Notes: a model not told the origin generated them from the sequence alone. Positions 48,676 through 58,256 are shown, numbered from the stretch's first letter. The stretch: 64,000 nucleotides of DNA from Prauserella muralis (GCF_003202285.1 NZ_MASW01000006.1:620001-684000), one strand, 5' to 3'. A program made the numbers and translations.

Positions 48676-50532
48676 TTGAGACCCGTGCGGACACACCAGT
48701 TGCGAGCCGTATTCACCACGGTCGCCACCGCCCTCGCCGCCGCGCTGCTCGTCACCACGAGCACCGGGCCGGCGTCCGCGAACCAGCACACCCCCGCGCC
48801 CGCGTTCACGCTGAGCGTGCTGTTCACCAACGACATGGAGTCGGCGCTGCTCGGCGTCGCCGGCGACGGCACCGACGAGGGACCGATCCTCGACGGTGGT
48901 CCCCACCCCTACGGCAGCCCGTCCCGGGTGAAGACGCTGATGGACACGCTGCGTACCGAGGCCACCACCGGCAGGCCGGAACCCGGCCAGGCGGTGCGGC
49001 GCGGAGAGATCACTCTGTCCGGCGGCGACAACTTCCTGGCGGGGCCGGAGTTCTCCGCGAGCCTGGAGCGCGGGGTGCCGTTCTACGACGCGCTGGCCGT
49101 GCGCGAGATCGGCTACGACGCGAGCGCCATCGGCAACCACGAGTTCGACTTCGGCCCCGACGTGTTCGCCCAGTTCCTGGAGAGCATGGGCGGCTCGCTC
49201 GAGTTCGTCAGCGCCAACCTCGACTTCTCCGGCGAGCCGGTGCTCGACGCCCACGCCGACGACGGGACGATCGTGTCCAGCAAGGTGCTGCGCACGCGCG
49301 GGGAGCGGATCGGCCTGATCGGCCTGACCACCCCGGAGCTGCCCGCGATCTCCAGCCCGCGCGGGGTGCGGGTCAGCGGCGAGCTGGCCGAGATCGCCAA
49401 CGGCCTCGCGGGCGACTTCGCGCGGCGCGGGATCGACAAGGTCGTGCTCGTGAGCCACTTGCAGGACATCGACAACGAGTTGGCGCTCGTGCCGCACCTT
49501 TCCGGCGTCGACGCGGTGGTCGGCGCGGGCGGCGGCGAGATCCTCGCGGGGCCCGGCGACCGGCTGATCCCCGGCGACGTGGCCGAGCGGGGCTTCCCGC
49601 TGTACGCCGACGACGCCACGGGCAGGACCGTCCCGGTCGTCACCACCACCGGCGACTACAAGTACATCGGCAGGCTGGTGCTGAACTTCGACCGCCGCGG
49701 TGAGGTGATCGGCGTCGACGAGGCGCGGACCGGCCCGGTGCGGGTGTCCGGCGTCGGCCCGGACGCCGTCGCGGGCGATCCCGGCGTGCGTGCCCAGGTG
49801 GAGAAGCCGGTCGCCGAACACCTGGAGACTCTGGCCGAGACGGTGGTGGCCACGAGCGAGGTGCCGCTCAACGGCGTCCGGGCCGACATCCGCTCACGGG
49901 AGACCAACCTCGGCAACCTGGTGGCCGACAGCCTGCGCTGGGCAGGCACGCGGCAGGCGGCCGAGTACGGTGTCACCCCGCCGCAGGTGGGCATCCAGAA
50001 CGGCGGCGGCGTGCGCAATGACTCGGTGCTACCCGCGGGTGAGGTCACGGCGCTCGACACCTACGAGATCGCGCCGTTCTCGAACTTCGTGGCCGTGGTG
50101 CCCGAGGTGCCCAGGGCCACGTTCCGGCAGCTGCTGGAGCGGGGCGTCGCGGCGGCACCGGGCGCGGCGGGCGCGTTCATGCAGGTCTCCGGCGTCTCGT
50201 TCACCTATGACCCGGCCAGGCAGGCGCAGGTGGTCGAGGAGGGCACCAACACGGTCGTCACGCCTGGTGAACGCGTCCGGGACGTGCGGCTCGACGACGG
50301 CACGGTGGTGGTGTCGGACGGCCAGGTGGTCGAGGGGCCACCGATCTCCGTGGCGACCAACGACTTCTCCGCGCGGGGTGGCGACGGCTACCCGTTCGGG
50401 GACCTGTCGTTCACGCCGGTCGGCATGACCTACCAGCAGGCGTTGCAGCAGTACCTGGCCGACGGCCTCGGCGGCACCGTGACCGCCGAGCGCTACCCCG
50501 TGGGCGGGACCGGCCGGATCACGGCGCTGTAG
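48676..50532 (+). CDS. secreted bifunctional metallophosphatase/5'-nucleotidase
   Basis: 618 aa. The signal peptide ends around ASA (residue 35). Metallophosphoesterase motifs are LFTNDMESALLG (the usual D-x-H is D-M-E here), LSGGDNFLAGP, AIGNHEFDFG and VLVSHLQD (the usual H-x-G-x-D is varied). The C-terminal 5'-nucleotidase domain has ETNLGNLVADSLRWA, QNGGGVRNDS and DYSARGGDGYPF-like NDFSARGGDGYPF. TTG start at 48676 with CGAGGAG five bases upstream; the alternative GTG at 48685 lacks spacing. It likely scavenges nucleotides or phosphate outside the cell. No LPXTG signal. Confidence 0.85.
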   Translation: MRPVRTHQLRAVFTTVATALAAALLVTTSTGPASANQHTPAPAFTLSVLFTNDMESALLGVAGDGTDEGPILDGGPHPYGSPSRVKTLMDTLRTEATTGRPEPGQAVRRGEITLSGGDNFLAGPEFSASLERGVPFYDALAVREIGYDASAIGNHEFDFGPDVFAQFLESMGGSLEFVSANLDFSGEPVLDAHADDGTIVSSKVLRTRGERIGLIGLTTPELPAISSPRGVRVSGELAEIANGLAGDFARRGIDKVVLVSHLQDIDNELALVPHLSGVDAVVGAGGGEILAGPGDRLIPGDVAERGFPLYADDATGRTVPVVTTTGDYKYIGRLVLNFDRRGEVIGVDEARTGPVRVSGVGPDAVAGDPGVRAQVEKPVAEHLETLAETVVATSEVPLNGVRADIRSRETNLGNLVADSLRWAGTRQAAEYGVTPPQVGIQNGGGVRNDSVLPAGEVTALDTYEIAPFSNFVAVVPEVPRATFRQLLERGVAAAPGAAGAFMQVSGVSFTYDPARQAQVVEEGTNTVVTPGERVRDVRLDDGTVVVSDGQVVEGPPISVATNDFSARGGDGYPFGDLSFTPVGMTYQQALQQYLADGLGGTVTAERYPVGGTGRITAL

Positions 50533-50547
50533 TGCGCTGACCAGCGG

Positions 50548-50587
50548 CCCGTAGGTGCCTTCGAGTGTGTTCGGCGGCACCTACGGG
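50548..50587. terminator. hairpin after the nucleotidase gene
   Basis: CCCGTAGGTGCC (50548-50559) / GGCACCTACGGG (50576-50587), perfect 12-bp stem with 16-nt loop, 16 bp after the stop. Confidence 0.7.
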
Positions 50588-50657
50588 TTGCCTTGTGGCC
50601 CCTGAAGGGCAGGATGTACCTAAGCACCCGCTTAGCCGACCCGAAGGAGTGTCCACC

Positions 50658-51878
50658 ATGCCCGAAGCCGTGATCGTCTCCGTCGCACGCTCGCCCATCG
50701 GCAGGGCAGGCAAGGGGTCGCTGGTGGATATGCGGCCCGACGACCTCGCCACCCAGATGGTGCGTGCGGCGCTGGACAAGGTGCCCCAGCTCGAACCCAC
50801 CGAGATCGACGACCTGATGCTCGGCTGCGGCCTGCCCGGCGGCGAGTCGGGCTTCAACATGGGCCGCGTCGTCGCCGTCCAGCTCGGCTACGACCACCTG
50901 CCCGGCTGCACCATCACCCGGTACTGCTCCTCGAGCCTGCAGACCACCCGGATGGCCCTGCACGCCATCAGGGCAGGTGAGGGTGACGTCTTCATCTCCG
51001 CGGGCGTGGAGACGGTGTCCCGGTTCACCAAGGGCAGCTCGGACTCGTGGCCCGACACGCACAACCCGCTGTTCGCCGAGGCCGAGGAGCGCACTGCGAA
51101 GACGGCCGAGGAGGGCTCCGACACCTGGGCCGACCCGCGCGAGTCGGGCAAGCTGCCCGATGTCTACATCGCCATGGGACAGACCGCCGAGAACCTGGCG
51201 CGGCTCAAGGGCGTCTCGCGGGAGGAGATGGACTCCTTCGGAGTGCGCTCGCAGAACCTCGCCGAGAAGGCCATCGCCGACGGCTTCTGGGCCAAGGACA
51301 TCACGCCCGTGACGCTGCCGGACGGCACCGTGGTGAGCAAGGACGACGGCCCGAGGGCGGGCGTCACGATGGAGGCCGTCGCCGAGCTCAAGCCGGTGTT
51401 CCGGCCCGACGGCCGCGTCACGGCGGCCAACTGCTGCCCGCTCAACGACGGCGCCGCCGCGCTCGTGGTCATGAGCGACACGAAGGCCAGGGAGCTCGGC
51501 ATCACGCCGCTGGCGCGGATCGTGTCCACCGGCGTGTCCGGGCTCTCGCCCGAGATCATGGGCTACGGCCCCGTCGAGGCGTCCAAGCAGGCGCTCAACC
51601 GCGCGGGCCTGACCATCAACGACATCGACCTGGTGGAGATCAACGAGGCGTTCGCCGCGCAGGTCATCCCGTCGTACCGCGATCTGGGCATCGACATCGA
51701 GCGGCTCAACGTCAACGGTGGCGCGATCGCCGTCGGCCACCCGTTCGGCATGACCGGAGCGCGCATCACGTCGACGCTCATCAACTCCCTGCAGCACCAC
51801 GACAAGCAGTTCGGTCTCGAGACGATGTGCGTCGGCGGCGGTCAGGGCATGGCGATGGTGCTCGAGCGGCTGAGCTGA
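50658..51878 (+). CDS. acetyl-CoA acetyltransferase (thiolase, FadA3-like)
   Basis: 406 aa. Catalytic Cys in TRYCSSSLQTTRMA, His in AVGHPFGMTGARI, second Cys in TMCVGGGQGMAMVLE, and EINEAFAAQ. It catalyses the last step of beta-oxidation or the reverse Claisen condensation. The ATG at 50658 (MPEAVIVSVARSPIGRA) follows GGAGTG by 8 bases; the upstream in-frame start is not supported. In mycobacteria fadA3 (Rv1074c) lies in the same conserved neighbourhood. Confidence 0.93.
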   Translation: MPEAVIVSVARSPIGRAGKGSLVDMRPDDLATQMVRAALDKVPQLEPTEIDDLMLGCGLPGGESGFNMGRVVAVQLGYDHLPGCTITRYCSSSLQTTRMALHAIRAGEGDVFISAGVETVSRFTKGSSDSWPDTHNPLFAEAEERTAKTAEEGSDTWADPRESGKLPDVYIAMGQTAENLARLKGVSREEMDSFGVRSQNLAEKAIADGFWAKDITPVTLPDGTVVSKDDGPRAGVTMEAVAELKPVFRPDGRVTAANCCPLNDGAAALVVMSDTKARELGITPLARIVSTGVSGLSPEIMGYGPVEASKQALNRAGLTINDIDLVEINEAFAAQVIPSYRDLGIDIERLNVNGGAIAVGHPFGMTGARITSTLINSLQHHDKQFGLETMCVGGGQGMAMVLERLS

Positions 51879-51913
51879 GCCACCACCGTCCTCGCACCTG
51901 TCCAACGACGCCG

Positions 51914-51957
51914 AATGCCCGGCCGGGAACCGGAAACGGTCCCGGCCGGGCATTTTT
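51914..51957 (+). terminator. intrinsic terminator of the thiolase gene
   Basis: AATGCCCGGCCGGGA (51914-51928) pairs with TCCCGGCCGGGCATT (51940-51954), and TTTTT follows (51953-51957). Strong rho-independent terminator 36 bp after the stop. Confidence 0.88.
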
Positions 51958-52023
51958 CCGTCCACTGAGGAATTCGAGACTCCCGGTCACGCGGCGACGG
52001 CGCGACAGGACAGAAGGCGCTGC

Positions 52024-52746
52024 CTACACGGTCCGCGGCTGGGAGAGACAGATGACCGTGGCGGGGCGGGAGTAGACGACGGCGTCCACCGCGTCGGTGC
52101 CGGAACACACCTGCTGGGGGTCTCCCGAGCCGGGGACGATCTTCACCGTCCTGATCTCGGCGCTCGGGTCGGTGCACTCCACGCGCTCGTAGCCCTTGGT
52201 CGCGGAACTGACGTTGGCGAAGCAGTCGCCGTCCTTGGCGTTGAGCATGAGGCACAACGTGTCGCCACCGTCGTAGGAGATCTGGTCGTAGTCGCCCTCC
52301 GGGCAGCGACCGTTCTCGCCCTCCACCCGGACGGCCACCTTCACGGTGGCCTTCGGATCGTCACAGGCGACCTTGCGCGGCTGTTCCTCGGCGTTGGCGG
52401 AGAACTCCGGCACGTCGAGGCACTCGCCTTCCTGTGCCGTCCCGCCGGAGTTCAGCCACCCGGCGATGCCCGCGGCGACGAGGAGAAACACGATGCCCGC
52501 GGCGACGGGCGCACCGATCTTGAGCCACAGCCTGCGTTTCCTCGGCGGCTCCGGCGGGGGCGGGAAAGCCCCGGGACCGTACGGCGGCTGCCCGTATGGC
52601 GGGTGACCGAAGGCAGGTTGCCCGTACGGGCCCGGCGGCGGGTGGCCAGGCGGCTGGCCGAACGCGGGCGGCTGGCCGGACGGCGGTGGCGCGTACGGGT
52701 TCGGCGGACCGGCTCCAGGCTGGCCGGGATAGGGCGGCACCGTCAC
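52024..52746 (-). CDS. LppU/SCO3897-like membrane-anchored protein
   Basis: 240 aa. The N-terminal 60 residues are Pro/Gly-rich and disordered (PPYPGQPGAGPPNPYAPPPS), then a basic RKRRLWLK, one helix (IGAPVAAGIVFLLVAAGIAG) and an outside domain with eight cysteines (GECLDVP, VACDDP, GRCPEG, TLCLML, GDCFAN, VECTDP, QVCSG, VICLSQ) that probably form disulfides. The cysteine pattern is that of the LppU/SCO3897 family. Function unknown. Confidence 0.75.
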   Translation of the reverse strand: MTVPPYPGQPGAGPPNPYAPPPSGQPPAFGQPPGHPPPGPYGQPAFGHPPYGQPPYGPGAFPPPPEPPRKRRLWLKIGAPVAAGIVFLLVAAGIAGWLNSGGTAQEGECLDVPEFSANAEEQPRKVACDDPKATVKVAVRVEGENGRCPEGDYDQISYDGGDTLCLMLNAKDGDCFANVSSATKGYERVECTDPSAEIRTVKIVPGSGDPQQVCSGTDAVDAVVYSRPATVICLSQPRTV

Positions 52747-52776
52747 GGCAGAAACCTAGCACCGCGCGACAAACAC

Positions 52777-52814
52777 GACGAAGGGCGCCCGGTCGGTGCC
52801 GGGCGCCCTTCGTC
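52777..52814 (-). terminator. strong hairpin after the Bax-inhibitor-1 gene
   Basis: Perfect 16-bp arms 52777-52792 (GACGAAGGGCGCCCGG) and 52799-52814, loop TCGGTG, 14 bp beyond the stop of the 52829-53647 gene on the minus strand. Confidence 0.82.
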
Positions 52815-52828
52815 CAGGAGTACGCGAG

Positions 52829-53647
52829 TTACTCGCTTTGCAGGTACGACAGCAGCCGCAGGATCTCCAGGTACAGCCAGACCAGCGTGACCATGAGGCC
52901 GAACGCCACGTACCAGGAGTACTTGGCGGGCACACCTTCCCGGATCATCCGGTCGGCCATGTCGAAGTCCAGCAGGAAGCTGAACGCGGCGATGCCGATG
53001 ACCACGAGGCTGAAGATGATGGCGAGCGTGCCGCCGTCGCGCAGGCCCATGTTGACGCCGAACAGGCCGAGCACGAGGTTGGCCAGCATCAGGATCAGCG
53101 CGCCGCCCAGGGCACCGATGATCCACTTGCGGAGCTTCGGCGTGACCTTCACCGCGCCCGTCTTGTAGACCACGAGCATCACGACGAACACCGCGGCCGT
53201 GCCCAGCACCGCCTGCAGCGCGATGCCCGGGTAGATCAGCTCGAAGACGCCGGTGATGGCACCGAGGAACACGCCCTCGGCGGCCGCGTAGGCGAGCGTC
53301 ATCGGACCGCTGGCGATCTGCTTGAAGCTGATGATGAGGGCCAGCACCAGGCCGACCAGCATGCCGACGATCATCGCGCCGGTGACGGCGCCCATCGAGT
53401 CGGCCGCGACCTGCGCCTGCGCCCAGATCGCGGTGACGACACCGACGAGCAGCGTGACACCGAGGCTCGCCCCGGTCTTCATCACGACGTCGTCAACGGT
53501 CATCGGGCGGTCGGCGGCGCCGGCGGGCGCCTGCGGCACGCCGGTGCCCGGCACCCCGCCCTGGGGCTGGTTGAAGCCCGCGTACTGCCCGTACGCCGAG
53601 GCGCCCCGCGGAAGGTTGCGGAACGCGGGGTTGCTAGAGGTTCGCAC
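52829..53647 (-). CDS. Bax inhibitor-1/YccA family membrane protein
   Basis: 272 aa. A cytoplasmic Gly/Pro/Gln-rich N-terminus (residues 1-50, MRTSSNPAFRNLPRGASAYG) is followed by seven helices; the C-terminal FDMADRMIREGVPAKYSWYV and LVWLYLEILRLL carry the family's Asp residues of the pH-sensing di-aspartyl site. The N-terminal PAFRNLP is typical of the actinobacterial subgroup. BI-1 proteins act as calcium leak channels in other bacteria. GTG start with GGAGGATCAG upstream. Confidence 0.9.
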   Translation of the reverse strand: MRTSSNPAFRNLPRGASAYGQYAGFNQPQGGVPGTGVPQAPAGAADRPMTVDDVVMKTGASLGVTLLVGVVTAIWAQAQVAADSMGAVTGAMIVGMLVGLVLALIISFKQIASGPMTLAYAAAEGVFLGAITGVFELIYPGIALQAVLGTAAVFVVMLVVYKTGAVKVTPKLRKWIIGALGGALILMLANLVLGLFGVNMGLRDGGTLAIIFSLVVIGIAAFSFLLDFDMADRMIREGVPAKYSWYVAFGLMVTLVWLYLEILRLLSYLQSE

Positions 53648-53908
53648 CTGATCCTCCTGGATCTCCTGGCACTTGCATGGGGTTTAACGACCGCGCGTGC
53701 CGGTCGGTTCCCGTGGGTCAGTAAAGCCGACTTTACCCACATCGGCCGCGAAGGGCGTGCACCCACCGTAAGCGGCGAGGTCCCGGATGGCCGCATCGGA
53801 CATCCACCGCCTGGCCGATTGCCCTGGTCACCCTTCTCCCGCCATTCTCACCTGGCGTGCCGGGATCTTGACCGAACGCGTGTCGGGGTGTCCACGATCA
53901 AGGGGGTA

Positions 53909-55318
53909 ATGGTGAGACGCACGACACGCCTGGCGACGGCCCTGCGGCTGCTGGCGGCGTTCCTGCTCGGCACGGTGTCGGTGGTCGCCCTCGCGCCTGC
54001 CGCGTCGGCCGAGGTCAGAGAGGGCATCGGCCATCGCACGTCGCCAGGCCAGTCCTGGGGCGACCGGGACCGCGACCACGACTGGGTGGGCTCCTATGTC
54101 GTCGGCGGCAAGCAGGTGTTCTGCGTGTCGTTCGCGCTCAAGGCCCCGGACAGCGGCGAGGCGTACAAGCCCGGCGACGAGCTGCTGACCAAGTGGGGTG
54201 GCAGGCTGCCTGCCGACGTCGCCGCCAACATCTCGTACCTGCTGCTGCGCTACGGCGACACGAAGAACCCCGACGAGGCCGCCGCGCTGGCGCACCTGCT
54301 GCACTCGTGGACCGCGGCACCCCGCACCCCCGCCGACCTGGACCCGGGCAAGCCGTTCACCGAGATCGGCTACGACGTCGACTTCCAGTTCGGCAAGCTG
54401 CCGCAGGGCGCCAGGCAGGCCGTGCAGCGGCTGCGCGCCGACGCCGAGGCCAACCGGGGCCCGTGGACGGCGACGCTGACCGCTCCCGAACAGGAGCAGA
54501 TCATCGGCAGCCCGGCCGACTGGACCCTCACGGTGCTCAACGCCGAGGGCGAGGGTGTGCCCGGCGTGCCGGTCACGCTCGCGGTCGCCGACGCCGAACT
54601 CGACGGCGAACAGACCGTGACCACCGGCGACGACGGCACCGCCACGCTGCGGGTGACCGCCACCGGCGAGCGCCCGAAGGTCACCGGCACGCTGTCCGCC
54701 CCCGCCGAACGGCCGTACGTGCAGGACCCGGTCACCGCCGACACCCAGCGCGTGGTCTCCACCGGTGGCGAGCAGGAACTGGTCACCGAGGCCACCGGCA
54801 CCGCCCGCACCGCGCCCGGCACCGTGCGGGTCGCCAAGGTCGACGCCGACACCGGTGACGGCATCGCCGGTGTGCCGCTGCGGCTCACCGCGAAGGACAG
54901 GACCTCGCCCGCGCTCGGCCAGGACGACCAGCCCCTCGTCGGCGAGGACGGCAAGCCCGCCGTCGTCACCACCGAGGGCCGGGACGGCACGGCCACCGTG
55001 GACAACCTGCGCACCCCGCAGGAGATCTGCGTCGTGGAGGTGAGCCCGCCCAGCGGCTACGACGACGCGTTCGACCCGGCCGACCCGCCGTCGGCCTGCG
55101 GCACGGTGCGGCCGGGCGAGACGCTCGTGCTGACGGTCGCCAACGTCCCCAACGAGGTGCCGCGCACCATTCCCGCCGGGGAGCCGGACCGCGTCGCGCA
55201 GAGCGCCACCACCTGGAGCGCGCCCACGGAGGCGCTCGCCGGCATGGGCGTGCTCGCGGTCGCCGCCGCCGGGCTCGCAGGCTGGCTGGTGAGAAGGCGC
55301 CACCACCACCGCTCATGA
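53909..55318 (+). CDS. cell-surface protein with thioester-like, Ig-like and Cna-B-like domains
   Basis: 469 aa. Signal peptide (residues 1-30, ending PAASA). The domain at about 30-175 resembles the TQXA/thioester adhesin domain (GKQVFCVSFALKAPDSGEAY, WGGRLPADVAANISYLLLRY), but its expected Gln motif is replaced by ALAHLLHSW, so a Cys-Gln thioester is doubtful. Then an Ig-like domain (about 185-270, GVPGVPVTLAVADAELDGEQ) and a SpaA/Cna-B-like domain (about 295-400, GDGIAGVPLRLTAKDRTSPA). A C-terminal helix and RRRHHH tail follow, without LPXTG. Its TGA overlaps the sortase ATG, so it is the likely sortase substrate. AGGGGG precedes; GTG 53912 is an alternative start. Confidence 0.78.
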   Translation: MVRRTTRLATALRLLAAFLLGTVSVVALAPAASAEVREGIGHRTSPGQSWGDRDRDHDWVGSYVVGGKQVFCVSFALKAPDSGEAYKPGDELLTKWGGRLPADVAANISYLLLRYGDTKNPDEAAALAHLLHSWTAAPRTPADLDPGKPFTEIGYDVDFQFGKLPQGARQAVQRLRADAEANRGPWTATLTAPEQEQIIGSPADWTLTVLNAEGEGVPGVPVTLAVADAELDGEQTVTTGDDGTATLRVTATGERPKVTGTLSAPAERPYVQDPVTADTQRVVSTGGEQELVTEATGTARTAPGTVRVAKVDADTGDGIAGVPLRLTAKDRTSPALGQDDQPLVGEDGKPAVVTTEGRDGTATVDNLRTPQEICVVEVSPPSGYDDAFDPADPPSACGTVRPGETLVLTVANVPNEVPRTIPAGEPDRVAQSATTWSAPTEALAGMGVLAVAAAGLAGWLVRRRHHHRS

Positions 55319-56064
55319 CGCACTCCAGGCACGGACGGCGCGGGTGGGTCACGGCCTACCTGCTGGGCATCGGCAGCGTGCTCGCCGCGGAGCTCGTCGT
55401 GCTGGGCGTCCTGCTCGTCCCGGCACCGACGGTGGCCGTGGCGGGCAGCGCGCAGCCGGCGACGACCACGCGGGCGGCGCCCGCGGGCACCGGCGAGCCC
55501 GAGGAAGCGCCCACCGCGACGAGCCCGGCGCCGCGGCAGGACCGCGCCACCAGCACCCGGCCGCGGCCACCGGCCCCGCCGCCCGCCGCCGAGCCACGGT
55601 CACGCGACGAGCCGGTGTCGAGCGGCAGGCGGCCCGGCACCCTCGCGCTGCCGGACGGCGGCACCGCGCGGCTCGTGCGGCAGGAGGTGGGGCCGGGCGC
55701 CGTGCTTCCCGTGCCGGAGCGCCTCGGCGAGGCCACCTGGTGGGGCGCCGGGCTCGGCGCGCCCAGCGGCGCCGGCGTGTTCGCGGGTCACGTCAACTGG
55801 AACGGCCGCACCGGCCCGTTCGCGGAGCTGTGGAACGTGCGCATCGGCGAGCGGATCACGGTCACCGACGCCGCGGGCACGGTGTGGCGCTACGCAGTGG
55901 CGCAGATCGTCACCCTGCACAAGGACGAGCTGCCCGCGAGGGCTCCCGAGCTGTTCAGCCAGAGCGGGCCACACCGCATCGTGCTCGTGACGTGTGGAGG
56001 GCAGTGGCTCGGGGGAACCACCGGCTACGCCGACAACCGGGTCGTGGTCGCCGAACCCGCCTGA
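55315..56064 (+). CDS. class F sortase
   Basis: 249 aa. An N-terminal helix (VTAYLLGIGSVLAAELVVLG), a long Pro/Ala/Thr linker (residues about 40-105) and the sortase domain with the catalytic triad: His in VFAGHVNW, Cys in IVLVTCGG, Arg in GYADNRVVVAEP. Class F sortases are the actinobacterial housekeeping-like group with poorly defined motifs. The ATG overlaps the stop of the surface-protein gene (ATGA), implying a dedicated enzyme-substrate pair. Confidence 0.9.
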   Translation: MTHSRHGRRGWVTAYLLGIGSVLAAELVVLGVLLVPAPTVAVAGSAQPATTTRAAPAGTGEPEEAPTATSPAPRQDRATSTRPRPPAPPPAAEPRSRDEPVSSGRRPGTLALPDGGTARLVRQEVGPGAVLPVPERLGEATWWGAGLGAPSGAGVFAGHVNWNGRTGPFAELWNVRIGERITVTDAAGTVWRYAVAQIVTLHKDELPARAPELFSQSGPHRIVLVTCGGQWLGGTTGYADNRVVVAEPA

Positions 56065-56142
56065 TCGCCTCGCAAGGGCCGGAACCGGCTGCGACAATGC
56101 GCGTTGTTTCCTCGGCGACGTTCCGCGGCGAAAGGGCAGGCA

Positions 56143-58137
56143 ATGGCGACGTACCTCGTGACAGGCGCGACCGGGCTGATCGGCCGCCACTTCACGCAGC
56201 TGCTGCTGGACCGGGACGACACCGAGCGGGTGGTCCTGCTCGTCCGGGAGACCTCCCGCGACCGGCTGGCCGAGCTGGTGCGGCAGTGGCCCCATCCGGA
56301 GAAGGTCATGCTCGTGCTCGGCGACCTCTCCGCCGAAGGGCTCGGCGTGGACGCGCAGACCCGGGAGGACCTGCGCGGCACCGTCGACCACATGGTGCAC
56401 CTCGCCGCGCTCTACGACCTCACCGCCGACGACGAGGCCAGCATCAGGGCCAACGTCGACGGGACCCGGCACGTCATCGAGCTGGCCGCCGACCTGGGCG
56501 TCGGATGCCTGCACCACGTGTCGTCGGTGGCGGTGGCCGGCGACTACGCGGGCGTGTTCACCGAGGACATGTTCGACGCGGGCCAGCGGCTGGTCACGCC
56601 GTACCACCGCACGAAGTTCGAGGCCGAGCGCCTCGTCCGCGAGCAGCAGGACGTGCCGTGGCGGGTGTACCGGCCCGCCGTCGTCGTCGGCCACTCCGAG
56701 ACCGGCGAGATGGACAAGATCGACGGGCCGTACTACCTGTTCAGCGCCATCAGCAGGCTCGCGGGGCTGCCGAACCTGCCGGTCGTGGGGCCCGACATCG
56801 GCGACACCAACATCGTGCCGGTCGACTACGTGGCCAAGGCCCTGCTGGAGCTGGTCGGCACGGAGGGACTGGACGGGCGCGCCTTCCACCTGGTCAACCC
56901 CGAGCCCCAGCCGGTCGCCTCGGTGTACAACGCGTTCGCGAAGGCCGCGGGCGCCCCGACCATCGACGTGGAGCTCGACGAGCGGCTGTCCCGGGGACTC
57001 GTCGGCCTGGCCAAGCTCAGCGAGCACGTGCCGGGGGTGAGCATCGCGCGCGACGCGGTGCTGTCCCGCCTCGGCATCCCGCCGGTGCTGCTGACCACGC
57101 TGACCTTCCCCGCCGTGTTCTCGTCCGCGGCCACGCGCAGGGTGCTGGCCCGCTCCGGCATCGACGTGCCGCCACTGGAGCGCTACGCGCCGGTGCTGTG
57201 GCGGTACTGGCGTGAGCACCTCGACCCGTTCCGCGCCCGCGAGCACGGTCCTCGCGGGGAGCTGGACGGGCGCCGGATCGTCATCACCGGCGCCTCCTCC
57301 GGCATCGGCAGGGCCACCGCGCTCAGGGTCGCCGCGGAGGGCGGCGTGCCCCTACTGGTCGCCCGCCGCAGGCACGAGCTGGAGGAGGTGCGCGACGAGA
57401 TCGTCGCCGCGGGAGGCCAGGCATCGGTGTACCCGGCGGACCTGACCGACGAGGAGTCGGTGCGCAAGGCCGTCGACGCGATGCTGGCCGACCACGGGCG
57501 CGTGGACATGCTGGTGAACAACGCGGGGCGCTCGATCCGCCGGTCCGTGAGGCTGTCCTACGACCGCTTCCACGACTTCGAGCGCGCCATGGCCATCAAC
57601 TACTTCGGCGCCGTGCGGCTGATCCTGGCGCTGATGCCGCACATGACCGAGCGCAAGTTCGGCCACATCGTCAACGTCTCCTCGATCGGCGTGCAGGGCA
57701 TCGCGCCGCGCTTCTCGGCCTATGTGGCGTCGAAGGCCGCGCTCGACTACTTCAGCAAGATCGTGGCCACGGAGACCCACGGCGACGGCATCACGTTCAC
57801 CACGATCCACATGCCGCTCGTGCGCACGCCGATGATCCGCCCGACCAAGATCTACGACGCATTCCCGACGAAATCGCCGGAACAGGCGGCGGACATGGTC
57901 GTGCGGGCGCTGAAGAACCGGCCCAAGCACATGGGCTCGCCGGAGGGCTACCTGATCCAGGCCGCGTACGCGCTCGCGCCTGGTCTGGTCGACGCGATCG
58001 CCTACGAGGGCTACCGGATCTTCCCCGACTCCACGGCGGCGGGTGGCACCGGCAGGCTGAACATCGGCAAGGGCGAACGGCACCTGTCCAGGGCCGCCGC
58101 CGCACTGGTGAAGCTCACCCGTGGCTTCCACTGGTGA
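56143..58137 (+). CDS. two-domain SDR protein, possible fatty acyl-CoA reductase
   Basis: 664 aa. The N-terminal extended SDR (residues 1-370) has TYLVTGATGLIGRHF, HLAALYDLTADDEAS, and TPYHRTKFEAERLV (catalytic Tyr-x3-Lys). The C-terminal classical SDR (about 380-640) has ITGASSGIGRATAL, NNAGRSIRR and SAYVASKAALDYFSK. This tandem order and length match the bacterial fatty acyl-CoA reductases of the Marinobacter/AcrA1 type, which reduce acyl-CoA to aldehyde or alcohol. It could serve wax-ester or lipid synthesis; substrate unproven. ATG at 56143 follows GGCAGG. Confidence 0.75.
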   Translation: MATYLVTGATGLIGRHFTQLLLDRDDTERVVLLVRETSRDRLAELVRQWPHPEKVMLVLGDLSAEGLGVDAQTREDLRGTVDHMVHLAALYDLTADDEASIRANVDGTRHVIELAADLGVGCLHHVSSVAVAGDYAGVFTEDMFDAGQRLVTPYHRTKFEAERLVREQQDVPWRVYRPAVVVGHSETGEMDKIDGPYYLFSAISRLAGLPNLPVVGPDIGDTNIVPVDYVAKALLELVGTEGLDGRAFHLVNPEPQPVASVYNAFAKAAGAPTIDVELDERLSRGLVGLAKLSEHVPGVSIARDAVLSRLGIPPVLLTTLTFPAVFSSAATRRVLARSGIDVPPLERYAPVLWRYWREHLDPFRAREHGPRGELDGRRIVITGASSGIGRATALRVAAEGGVPLLVARRRHELEEVRDEIVAAGGQASVYPADLTDEESVRKAVDAMLADHGRVDMLVNNAGRSIRRSVRLSYDRFHDFERAMAINYFGAVRLILALMPHMTERKFGHIVNVSSIGVQGIAPRFSAYVASKAALDYFSKIVATETHGDGITFTTIHMPLVRTPMIRPTKIYDAFPTKSPEQAADMVVRALKNRPKHMGSPEGYLIQAAYALAPGLVDAIAYEGYRIFPDSTAAGGTGRLNIGKGERHLSRAAAALVKLTRGFHW

Positions 58138-58256
58138 GTCCACAGTCGGTAATCGGCTTGTGCGGCGACAACACGAAATCTGAGGTGGACACACGCCACC
58201 CGGCCCTTCGGCCTGCCTGACGGCGACGACACCGCGTACGCGGGTACGGTCGGGGC

